Source: Moesziomyces globuligerus (Eukaryota > Basidiomycota > Ustilaginomycetes > Ustilaginales > Ustilaginaceae). From it: DNA of 64,000 nt. Where the stretch lies: NCBI GenBank assembly GCA_030849465.1, contig JARVLF010000012.1, positions 124,001 through 188,000 on the forward strand, written 5' to 3'. The notes beneath the pieces are model-generated. The model worked only from the letters and a program-made list of their open reading frames with translations. It did no database searches and was not told the DNA's origin. Shown here one piece after another: positions 50,850-59,047 of the stretch. Within the stretch, counting starts at the first letter, position 1, and each line of letters opens with the position of its first letter. Made by a program: the position numbers and the translations under genes.

Positions 50850-52277
50850 ATGGCGGACGAGACCCTCGTCAAGAAGCTGGATGAGCTCATCAGCCTGGTC
50901 AAAGCCCAGCTCGAGCTCACCAACCGGGCCAATCAAGAGGCCATGACGGCCCGAGCCCGCCAGCACCTTACTGAGCGTCTCTCGCAGGTCCCCGAGGAGC
51001 AGGCCGACGAATCCTCGTTCGCCGACCCGCCCACCCCTACGCCTGCGGCTCGTCCTCGCCGATCGGTGTCCTTCGCTGACGATGGCGAACGCACCTACAC
51101 CGACCGCGAGACGTACTCGACTCCGACCGGCAGTCGCTACACGAAGCCAAGGACGGAGGCCGCCTCAGGCGAGGAGGGGTACGATACCATCTCGCTCGAG
51201 GATCTTCCGCATAGCCAGCAGAAGTCCCTCTCGACGCCCTTCCCCAAGTTCAACCCCCGTGACGTCGAACTCTTCGTGATCGAGGCCGAGGCCTGGTTCA
51301 AATTCAACCGAGTCTACGACCACGAGACGATGATCAACTACACGGGCACCCAGCTTGACGGCAGCGCTCGCGAGTGGTGGACCTCCAAGCTCCGAGTCGA
51401 CCGGCCACGCCAAGGCAAGTTGTTCCATGACTGGCACTTCTTCACGAAGCGCCTCTCAGAGCAGTACAACCCGCGCAACGTCAGGATGGAGGCCTACAAC
51501 AAGCTGTTGGCCCTTCGTCTCACTAGCGACACCCCGGGCGCGGCCACTCGCCACGTCGAGCGGTTCCGCGATCTCGAGAGCCAGGTCAACCTCGAAGACA
51601 CCGAGCTGCTCATCGACCTGTTCCGAGGCAGCCTGACTCGCAGTCTGCAGGAGAAGTTCGAGCGCAACCCGCCCAGCGATCGCTGGGGGTGGTATCGCGA
51701 GGTCGAAGAGATCGACAGGCAGAGGATGTCTCTGCAGCAGGCCTCTTCCAGGCACCCAAGCCTACCGGCCCCGCGCGGGGGCATAGCAGCAAGCCAGCGC
51801 CCTGTAGGGCCCGCCGCGGTCAGCCCAGCCCGCCAGCCTGCCCCTCCGGCGCCTGGCACGCCGTATCGGCCCGGCAACCGGCCCCTGCCGCCGCACTTGG
51901 CGCAGAACCTTAGGCCGCGCGCCCCGGCAGGAGGCACAGGGCCCACGACGTTTGGTAGCACGGTTTGCCACCTGTGCCAAGGCACAGGCCACTGGGCACG
52001 AGACTGCCCAAGCAGGAAGGCACCGCCGGCAACCCCGAGGCCGGCTGGCCCAAGGGTCGCAGTGGCACTCGAGGACCCGCAACAAGGCGACCAGCCTCCA
52101 GAGGAAGCTGTGGAGGCGGAGCAGGCTGACGATGGTGAGGACTACGGGTACGACTCGGTCGATCAAGAGCCCCTGGACCTCACCCAGTTCGAAAGCCCTG
52201 CTGCGGCCGCCAACCACGCAGCTCCTCGAGACGACAACGATGACGCCCAGGAAAACTGCTATGGGGCGATGCACTAA
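50850..52277 (+). CDS. Inner element Gag (capsid-nucleocapsid)
   Basis: 475 aa structural polyprotein. I chose ATG 50850 (ACCATGG context, MADETLVKKLDEL); the open frame upstream is LTR. An N-terminal helical region is followed by a Ty3/Gypsy gag domain (about 140-290, including YNPRNVRMEAYNKL), a Pro-rich linker and one CCHC zinc knuckle CHLCQGTGHWARDC at about 373-386. It ends in an acidic tail. Its stop codon TAA shares its last A with the ATG of pol (TAATG, 52275-52279). Confidence 0.92.
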   Translation: MADETLVKKLDELISLVKAQLELTNRANQEAMTARARQHLTERLSQVPEEQADESSFADPPTPTPAARPRRSVSFADDGERTYTDRETYSTPTGSRYTKPRTEAASGEEGYDTISLEDLPHSQQKSLSTPFPKFNPRDVELFVIEAEAWFKFNRVYDHETMINYTGTQLDGSAREWWTSKLRVDRPRQGKLFHDWHFFTKRLSEQYNPRNVRMEAYNKLLALRLTSDTPGAATRHVERFRDLESQVNLEDTELLIDLFRGSLTRSLQEKFERNPPSDRWGWYREVEEIDRQRMSLQQASSRHPSLPAPRGGIAASQRPVGPAAVSPARQPAPPAPGTPYRPGNRPLPPHLAQNLRPRAPAGGTGPTTFGSTVCHLCQGTGHWARDCPSRKAPPATPRPAGPRVAVALEDPQQGDQPPEEAVEAEQADDGEDYGYDSVDQEPLDLTQFESPAAAANHAAPRDDNDDAQENCYGAMH

Positions 52278-55200
52278 TGGCATGCATGGCCCTACATCCC
52301 TGGACGCCATCCATCTGTAAATATCAAGATTGCGCTCTTTGTTTCTCAGCCAGCGACGGCAAGGCGGTGCTCGAGTTGACCGGAACGGTCCAAGGCCACC
52401 CGGCTCGCATCCTCGCCGACACCGGCGCTGGCCTGTCCATAGTCTCAGGTTCGTTCGCCCGCAAACACAAAATACCATCAAAAACAGCAAAAACAACAAC
52501 AATACATGGTGTCACCGGGCACCAGATGACCACGCGGTCCATGGCGATGACCCGGGTAGCAATTGGGGGCCACGACCTCGGCCCAGTGCCCGCGTGGGTA
52601 GTGGACGTGGCCGACTACGACTTCATCCTGGGGTATCGGGCTCTACGACGGCTCAAACCAACTATCCATTGGGATACCGGGCAACTCGAGTTCGAGCTGC
52701 TAGGGCCGATGCAGGCCTATAACGCGTCCCAGGATGACGGGTCGCTTCTACCGAGAGCCGTCAAGGAGGGCGCTCGGCGAATTTCGGTGGTGTCCGCCGA
52801 GTCGTGCCCACTCGCCGAACCTCCACTTTCGTCCGCCGAGACGCGCCGACTCGGCGAATTACCGCCCCTGTCCGTCGAGTCGACCCCACCCGCCGAACGT
52901 CAAACTTCGGCAAAGCTCCACGGCCACGAGTTTGTATCCGCCGAACGCTTGATGCAAGCAGCCGTCGAAGACGGCCCAATTGGGTTCATGCTTCTAGAGG
53001 ATCCCTGGGATTCCCTCCCGGCGTTCGGGGTCGTGCCCACCGGAGCCGACAAGGGGGTGGAGATGGAGGTGGAGCCCGACAAGCCGGTGTCGGTCGAAGA
53101 GATCCCAGAGCCTTACAGGCATCTGCGAGGCGTCTTCGACGAGGTGGAGGCAGACCGGCTACCGCCACACACGGATCATGACCTCCGCATCGACTTGGTT
53201 GAGGGCAGCAAGCCCCCTCAAGGGCCGCTGTACCTCAAGGGGCCCAAGGAGATGGCAGAACTCCGCAAGTACTTGGACGAGAATCTCGCCAAGGGCTTCA
53301 TTCGGCCATCAAAGAGCCCGGCGCGGTCACCGGTGCTCTTCGTGCCCAAGAAGGACGGTGGCCTTCGTCTCTGTGTCGACTACAGAGGGCTCAACGAAAT
53401 CACAATCAAGAATCGCGCACCACTACCGCTCATCGAGGAGCAGCTGTTCCTCTTGCGCAAGGCCAAGATCTACTCGAAACTGGACCTCAAGGCCGCCTAC
53501 AACCTGATTCGCATCTCCAGCGGCGATGAATGGAAGACGGCATTTGGGACCCAGCTTGGGCTATACGAGTACTTGGTGATGCCGTTCGGCCTGGCAAATG
53601 CCCCAGCTCACTTCCAGTCGTTCATCAACCACATCTACCGCGACATCATTGGTGTGTATGTGGTGGTGTACTTGGACGACTTCCTCATCTTCAGCGACAC
53701 ACTCGACGAGCACATCAAACACGTCACAGAGGTGCTCACAAGGCTCAAGCAGCACAGACTCTTCGCCAAGCTGTCCAAGTGTGCTTTTCACACCAACACG
53801 GTCGAATTCCTGGGGTACATCATCAAGCCCTCAGGGATCGAGATGGACCCAGAGAAGGTCCGCACGGTCAAGGAATGGCCTATGCCGGAGTCGATCCACG
53901 ACATCCAGCGCTTCCTTGGGTTTGCGAACTTCTACCGGCGGTTCATCTCCCACTTTGCCCGGATCGCCAAGCCCCTCACGTCCCTGGTGAAGCCAACGGA
54001 ACGCTTCAAAAAGTTCGAGCTGCCGGAAGACGCCAAGCAGGCCTTCCACAAGCTCATACAAGCGTTCACGACGGCAGGAGTGCTAAGACACTTCGATTAC
54101 CACCTGCCAACGCGGCTCGAGACGGACGCCAGCGACTTTGCCATTGCCGGGGTCCTGAAGCAGGAACACGAGGGCCGGTGGCACCCGGTCGCATACTACT
54201 CGCGGAAGATGGCGCCCGCCGAGAAGAACTACGAGATCCATGACAAGGAGCTTCTCGCAGTTGTGGCATGCCTCACCCAGTGGCGCCATATGCTGGCAGG
54301 GCTGCCTAGTCAGCTCGTCATTCTCACGGACCACGAGGCGCTCAAGTACTTCAAGTCGCAACGCCGCATCACGGGCAGGCAGGCACGCTGGGCGGTGTTG
54401 CTAGCAGACTTCAACTTCGTGTTGCAGTACCGGCCAGGGGATAAGGCCGGCGAGCCTGACGCCCTGACTCGGCGTCGCGACATGGAGCCGGCAGGCGAGG
54501 AGCGCGAGCACAACGTGCGGCAGCTATTGCCCTCCCGCGTATTTGCGGTAGAGCACGAGCCAATTCGGCGAGTCCTTGCAACTCGACGAACGTCCGCCGA
54601 GTCACCGGAACTCGACGGACACGCTCCGACCATGGCCAATATCGCCTCGGAAGGACTGCTAGGCCTCGCCAAGACCTTCCAACCGCTCGATAAAGAGTTG
54701 GCCGAGCTGCACGCCAAAACACCGTTCGAGGAGAAGAACGGAGTGTGGTACAAGGAAGGCCGGTTGGTAGTGCCGAAGGTAACCATGCCAGGTAGCACCA
54801 CCGACCGCAAGACTCGTCACGCCCGCGAGGTGGACGAGCAGTCGCTGTCGGTGGAGCACCTTCGCTTCATGGTAATGTCGCAGTGCCATGACGGAGTGGC
54901 GGCCGGCCACGTTGGCCGCGACGCCACGCTGCACCTGGCACGTCGACACTACTGGTGGCCAGGTATGACAACCTGGATAGCGGACTACGTCGCGAGCTGC
55001 CCTGTCTGCGCCAGATACAAAGCGCCCAGACACAAGCCATATGGCTTGCTGCAGCCACTCGCAACGCCGCAACGGCCATGGGGTTCCATATCGATGGACT
55101 TCATCGAAGGCCTGCCGCTGTCGAGCGGGTACGACTCCATCTTGGTAATCGTCGACCGCTTGACCAAGTATGCAGTCGTCGCCCCGACGCACAAGACAGC

Positions 55201-56137
55201 GACAGCCGAGCAAACCGCCGAGCTCCTCAAGCTTCACTTGTTCGCCCACTTTGGCGTCCCGGACCACATTGTGTCGGACAGGGGACGCCAGTTCATCTCG
55301 AAGACCTGGAGCGAGTTCGTCAGCAGCTTGGGAGCAAGGCACTCCCTCAGCACGGCCTATCACCCGCAGACGGATGGCCAGACGGAACGTGTCAACCAAG
55401 TCCTGGAGCAGTACCTTCGCATGTACTGCAACTACCAGCAGGACGACTGGGTTAGCCTGCTCAGCGGGGCCGCCTTCGTCTACAACAACACGGTGCACAC
55501 GAGCATCGGCGTCTCGCCCTTCTTCGCGTGCTACGGCTGGAACCCAAAGTCTCACCCGGAGATCCCGGCCAAGCTCGGCGTAAACGACACCAGTCGGGCC
55601 GAGTTCCTGGCGCAGGGCAGCGAGCGGTTCCACTACCTGCAAGACCAGATCCGGCAAGCACAACGCCGAGCGGTCGAGCAATACAACCGCAAGCACAAGG
55701 ACATCGAGTTCAAGGTCGGCGACCTGGTCTACGTCAACCGAAAGAACTGGATGACCAAAAGGCCGTCGCCCAAGCTCGATACGAGGTTCGCCGGCCCATT
55801 CCCGGTGAAGGAGCGCATCGGCAGACGGGCGTATCGCCTCACCTTGCCCGCAAGCCTCCGCGTGCACGACGTCTTCCACGTCTCGATGCTGGAGCCCGCC
55901 AAGAGCAGCGCACTGCCTCAACGCGCATTGCTACCGGTGGAACCGCCTCTGCCGGACGAAGAGCTCGAATACGAGGTGGAGGCCATCATCGGCAAGCGCA
56001 TCCGAAACCGCCAGGTCGAATACAAGGTCCTATGGCGCGGCTACTCAGAGGAAGCAGCGTCCTGGGAGCCCACCGACCTCCTCAGCTGTCCAGACCTCAT
56101 CCGGGAGTATGAGGAATTGGCGGGGGGACGGGCCTAG
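52277..56137 (+). CDS. Inner element Pol (PR-RT-RNaseH-IN-chromodomain)
   Basis: 1286 aa polyprotein. Aspartic protease ADTGAG near 47-52. Reverse transcriptase with DYRGLNE, MPFGLANAP and catalytic YLDD at about 465-468. RNase H begins at ETDASDFAIAGVL. Integrase has an HHCC finger (HDGVAAGH to CPVCARYK, about 870-915), and D, D and E in MDFIEGLP (about 940), SDRGRQF (about 1000) and GQTERVNQ (about 1037). A chromodomain follows at about 1229-1281 (VEYKVLWRGYSEEAASWEP), which in chromoviruses can direct integration to modified chromatin. No stops or shifts are seen. Between PR and RT, and again before IN, palindromic 27-bp sites are embedded in the coding sequence. Confidence 0.96.
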   Translation: MACMALHPWTPSICKYQDCALCFSASDGKAVLELTGTVQGHPARILADTGAGLSIVSGSFARKHKIPSKTAKTTTIHGVTGHQMTTRSMAMTRVAIGGHDLGPVPAWVVDVADYDFILGYRALRRLKPTIHWDTGQLEFELLGPMQAYNASQDDGSLLPRAVKEGARRISVVSAESCPLAEPPLSSAETRRLGELPPLSVESTPPAERQTSAKLHGHEFVSAERLMQAAVEDGPIGFMLLEDPWDSLPAFGVVPTGADKGVEMEVEPDKPVSVEEIPEPYRHLRGVFDEVEADRLPPHTDHDLRIDLVEGSKPPQGPLYLKGPKEMAELRKYLDENLAKGFIRPSKSPARSPVLFVPKKDGGLRLCVDYRGLNEITIKNRAPLPLIEEQLFLLRKAKIYSKLDLKAAYNLIRISSGDEWKTAFGTQLGLYEYLVMPFGLANAPAHFQSFINHIYRDIIGVYVVVYLDDFLIFSDTLDEHIKHVTEVLTRLKQHRLFAKLSKCAFHTNTVEFLGYIIKPSGIEMDPEKVRTVKEWPMPESIHDIQRFLGFANFYRRFISHFARIAKPLTSLVKPTERFKKFELPEDAKQAFHKLIQAFTTAGVLRHFDYHLPTRLETDASDFAIAGVLKQEHEGRWHPVAYYSRKMAPAEKNYEIHDKELLAVVACLTQWRHMLAGLPSQLVILTDHEALKYFKSQRRITGRQARWAVLLADFNFVLQYRPGDKAGEPDALTRRRDMEPAGEEREHNVRQLLPSRVFAVEHEPIRRVLATRRTSAESPELDGHAPTMANIASEGLLGLAKTFQPLDKELAELHAKTPFEEKNGVWYKEGRLVVPKVTMPGSTTDRKTRHAREVDEQSLSVEHLRFMVMSQCHDGVAAGHVGRDATLHLARRHYWWPGMTTWIADYVASCPVCARYKAPRHKPYGLLQPLATPQRPWGSISMDFIEGLPLSSGYDSILVIVDRLTKYAVVAPTHKTATAEQTAELLKLHLFAHFGVPDHIVSDRGRQFISKTWSEFVSSLGARHSLSTAYHPQTDGQTERVNQVLEQYLRMYCNYQQDDWVSLLSGAAFVYNNTVHTSIGVSPFFACYGWNPKSHPEIPAKLGVNDTSRAEFLAQGSERFHYLQDQIRQAQRRAVEQYNRKHKDIEFKVGDLVYVNRKNWMTKRPSPKLDTRFAGPFPVKERIGRRAYRLTLPASLRVHDVFHVSMLEPAKSSALPQRALLPVEPPLPDEELEYEVEAIIGKRIRNRQVEYKVLWRGYSEEAASWEPTDLLSCPDLIREYEELAGGRA
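52793..52897. repeat. 27-bp palindromic sites inside pol, cluster A (three units)
   Basis: Units at 52793-52819, 52832-52858 and 52871-52897, again exactly 39 bases apart. All start in codon phase 0, so each unit encodes nine residues of the type SAESCPLAE, SAETRRLGE and SVESTPPAE between protease and RT. Degenerate half-sites flank the cluster (for example GCTCGGCGAA at 52772-52781). Confidence 0.9.
54564..54619. repeat. 27-bp palindromic sites inside pol, cluster B (two units)
   Basis: Units at 54564-54590 and 54593-54619. Spacing is 29 rather than 39 bases, and the first unit is in a different codon phase from the second. Located between RNase H and the integrase zinc finger, where protein sequence is least constrained. 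Confidence 0.88.
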
Positions 56138-56454
56138 ACAGGCGGCGGGGAAGGAGCGCGGCGGAGGGGGCGCTCAGAGAGGATTCGGCGAGTATAGCGG
56201 ACTCGACGAATTTGCAGGATGATTCGGCGAGTCGAGGCGACTCGACGAATTGCAAACTCGATCCGCCGAGTGCGCGTCACTCGACGGATAGGGAAACAGC
56301 CCGACGCGAAGACCAGGAGGGCAACAACAAGCACACAGCCAGGGGACTCAACGACCAGAAGCTCGCTCAGGCTGGTCGCAGGCAAGCTCAACGGGGACAG
56401 GTCACAGTCTCACACAAGCAAGAAGAGCCAAGACGCTGGGATTACCTCACGTCG
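56138..56454. other. Non-coding spacer of the inner element
   Basis: 317 bases between the pol stop and the end of the convergent antisense ORF. It holds palindromic cluster C and otherwise no supported coding sequence. Confidence 0.6.
56184..56288. repeat. 27-bp palindromic sites downstream of pol, cluster C (three units)
   Basis: Units at 56184-56210, 56223-56249 and 56262-56288, 39 bases apart. The middle one (TTCGGCGAGT-CGAGGCG-ACTCGACGAA) has a single mismatch between arms. Located in the 3' non-coding part, beyond the 3' end of the antisense ORF. Confidence 0.92.
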
Positions 56455-58029
56455 CTACATGTCGATGTAGGAGCCGTCGCTGGGGCCCGGAGGGAAGACG
56501 GGCTCGTCAATAGGGTCGGGAGCTCCACCAGACACGGCGACGGACTCGTGCGGCTGACGCTCCGAGTATAGCGAGTGCCAACACTCCGAGAAGCGCAGCA
56601 TCACCCGCAGCAGGGGAAGGCGCAGGCGGGCCGCCGGGATCCGGAACACTCGGCGGGTCGCGACGGTCCAACCGAAGGTCTCGGTCGGGATCGTCATCCG
56701 GTCGTACGACCGGATGGCGCCTGGCCCCGGAGCACCTGCCACCGACAGGTTGGCACGTTCGGCACGTTGGCGCAAGCGGCCCGTGGGAGTGCCGTCGCCC
56801 GGGTACTCCATACCGGGGAAGGCGCGGACGCTGCGATCGCAGTTGCCGACATCAGCAAGGTGGCAGTGCGTGCACACCCGCGGCAAACGACTGCGCTCCC
56901 CATACGGGTTGGGGAACGCTGAGGGGAAACAGCTGCGAGGAAGAGGAGGAGGTCAGCAATGGCCGAAGCAGGAACAAGGAGCAGGACACGGTACTTACGG
57001 AACGCCCAGGTCAGCGCACCGGCGACACTGCCAGCTCGGCCAAGGCATGCAGCCCTCGGTCAAACGCATCATGACGATGCGCTGTAGCCGCTGCTCGGCG
57101 TTAGAGCCCGCCGCGACGAGCCAGTTCCGAGGGTATCGACCCTCGGCCACGCGCACCAACAAGTCGGCAACCTCGTACTGCCCCGACCAGCCGATGATCT
57201 CGGCATGCGACGGCTCGCGTTGGTCGGGGGGCGGCGGCGACGGGGTGCGAGGAACCTCCCACCGAGGGGGAGGCGTCAGGCGCTGCACATCCCGCTCGAA
57301 GACGGGTGTGGCAGACCGACCAAAGGGCTGGGAAGGCTCAGCGCGGCCGGGAGACGTGGGGACGGCGGCCTCGACGTCGTCGAAAGCAGCCACCGGGGAC
57401 GAGGGGACCACGTAGACGGCCCCCCAGCGATCCAGCTGCTCCCCCAGCGACAAGCCAACCGCAGCAGCTCGACGCTCGCGGTTGAGACGCGCCTCCTCAG
57501 CCGCCGCAGCCATGCCCTCCGCAGTCGGAGACGGCGGGGAGTACGACGGCGACCGCGGCTCAGAGGCCCGCGCCGGACTGGCGGGCACGGGGGGCGGCGA
57601 CCACGGGGCGTACACCGGGCTCCGGGGGGACGACAGCGGTACGGGGCTGCCCGACGCCGGACCGCTTGATGGCGCGGAGCCCAGGAATAGAGCCTCCAGC
57701 GGCGCATGGCCACTGGAGTCGAGGGCCGCGGCGGACGCAGCTCGAGGCGGTGGTGGAGTGATGGCCGGCGCGGGGGTCGGCTCGGCGGCCGATGCAGACA
57801 CGCCGCGCGTACGCGAACGCGAGGTGACCCTGCGCCGCTTCGACAACGCCGACTCTGCCTCGGGCGAGGCCAAGCGACGAGGAGATGCCGGCCCAACGGG
57901 GGCCAAAGAGTCGGAGGGCCCAGCCGTGGAATCGGCAGGGCGAGAGGGGGGGGGAAGGAGTGCCGCGCGAGCGGCAGCGGCACGAGCGCGGGTCACGCGC
58001 GGGGAGGAGCGCAGGGTGGGAGGCGCCAT
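56455..58029 (-). CDS. Antisense accessory ORF of the inner element, spliced six-cysteine protein
   Basis: Opposite in direction to gag-pol, starting 73 bases from the 3' LTR. Exon 1 is 58029-56999 and exon 2 is 56932-56455. The 66-nt intron has GTAAGT, TGCTGACC and CTCGCAG signals, giving 502 aa. The first half is disordered and Pro/Ser/Ala-rich with basic patches (SKRRRVTSRSRTR). A more ordered part (about 200-335) leads into cysteines 335, 338, 345, 364, 367 and 375: C-x2-C-x6-C-x18-C-x2-C-x7-C. The splice falls between the second and third cysteine, so the motif exists only in the spliced product. The tail is acidic. A presumed promoter lies in the 3' LTR read backwards. DNA binding is inference; basic residues typical of Zn2Cys6 are sparse. 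Confidence 0.75.
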
Positions 58030-58090
58030 GGTTGGGAAGGAGATGATGGAGAGACGGAAGGGGCACGGCCTCGACGGAGCTCGGCTCTTA

Positions 58091-58102
58091 CGAGGGGGGT
58101 AG
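58091..58102 (+). other. Polypurine tract of the inner element
   Basis: CGAGGGGGGTAG immediately before the 3' LTR. The G-rich core fits a plus-strand primer, though a T interrupts it. Confidence 0.55.
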
Positions 58103-59042
58103 TGTTACAGGCCTGGACCAGACCCTGATCGACGCAGGCACGTGTGGAGGGCGCAGGCGAAAATCCGTAGCACGGGCTACGAGCGCGCCAAGTCGCGGTC
58201 CGGCGAGTGGAGGCCACTCGACGAATGCCGTCAATAATTCGCCGAGTGAGGCCCACTCGACGGACGGCCTGCGGCGACCCCGGAAAACAACGAGCGGGTC
58301 ATACGATGGACGTACCCGGCTCGGAGACGAAGGGGAGGAGGAGAGGGGTGCTCGTTGGCCCAGGGGGCAACGAGCGTAACGTGCAAAGGGGAGTCATGCA
58401 CGAGAGGAGGCCTGAGCCCGAGGGGGTGGGCGAAACCTCCTGGCATCAATGAGATGCTAGCAGGGGCCGTTCGAGACGGCACCCTGCCACACGCTGGCCC
58501 TCCTGGTGAGGGCAAGTACTTATAGCTTCGACTCATCGAGTGCGATGGGGCTGCGCCCCATCCACTCTACTTTACTTTACATCACTCAGTCGTTACCATT
58601 CGTCAGTATCACTGTCTTTCAGTCCATTCGTCTCACAGTAGCAATCGCAGGGCGTTGCTACTACTTGCGTGTGTGTTGTATCACCGCTTCAGACGTCGTC
58701 GACACCTTCATCGACGCTACGGCACCTACACCGTAGGCAGTACCTCCACTGCGGCCCTGGAACCTCCACCAGTGCCTCGACAACTGTCTGAGCATTACGA
58801 GCACTCGTGCTAAGACGGAAGTCCTTCCCACGACGCCCAAAGGCGTCTGCAGCAATCGAGTCGTGCCGCGCTACCTCTGAACGGGGTGCTCACAGTGGTC
58901 AGCCGATATCCGTTGAGTCGCGTCGACTCGCCGAATACCTCAGGCGATCCGTCGAGTCCACGCCACTCGCCGAACGAGTCAAATAATTCGCCGAGTCCAC
59001 GTCACTCGCCGAACAAGGATTTCGGGCACGCGACCCCTGACA
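58103..59042 (+). repeat. 3' LTR of the inner element (940 bp)
   Basis: Identical to the 5' LTR except C at 58629. Carries five palindromic sites: 58199-58225, 58238-58264, 58909-58935, 58948-58974 and 58987-59013. The first pair lies about 170-235 bases upstream of the antisense ORF start. Confidence 0.97.
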
Positions 59043-59047
59043 GGTGG
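59043..59047. repeat. Target-site duplication of the inner element (right copy)
   Basis: GGTGG, identical to 49867-49871, within the outer integrase coding sequence. Confidence 0.95.

Larger units (their letters stand above)
49872..59042 (+). mobile_element. Inner LTR retrotransposon, chromovirus (Ty3/Gypsy), intact
   Basis: 9171 bases bounded by 940-bp LTRs and the 5-bp duplication GGTGG. Gag and pol are both open, and pol ends in a chromodomain. The LTRs differ at a single base (T at 50398, C at 58629), so insertion is recent and the copy may be active. The element is longer than many fungal chromoviruses because it carries about 2 kb after pol. This holds three palindromic repeats and a spliced antisense ORF. 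Confidence 0.97.
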
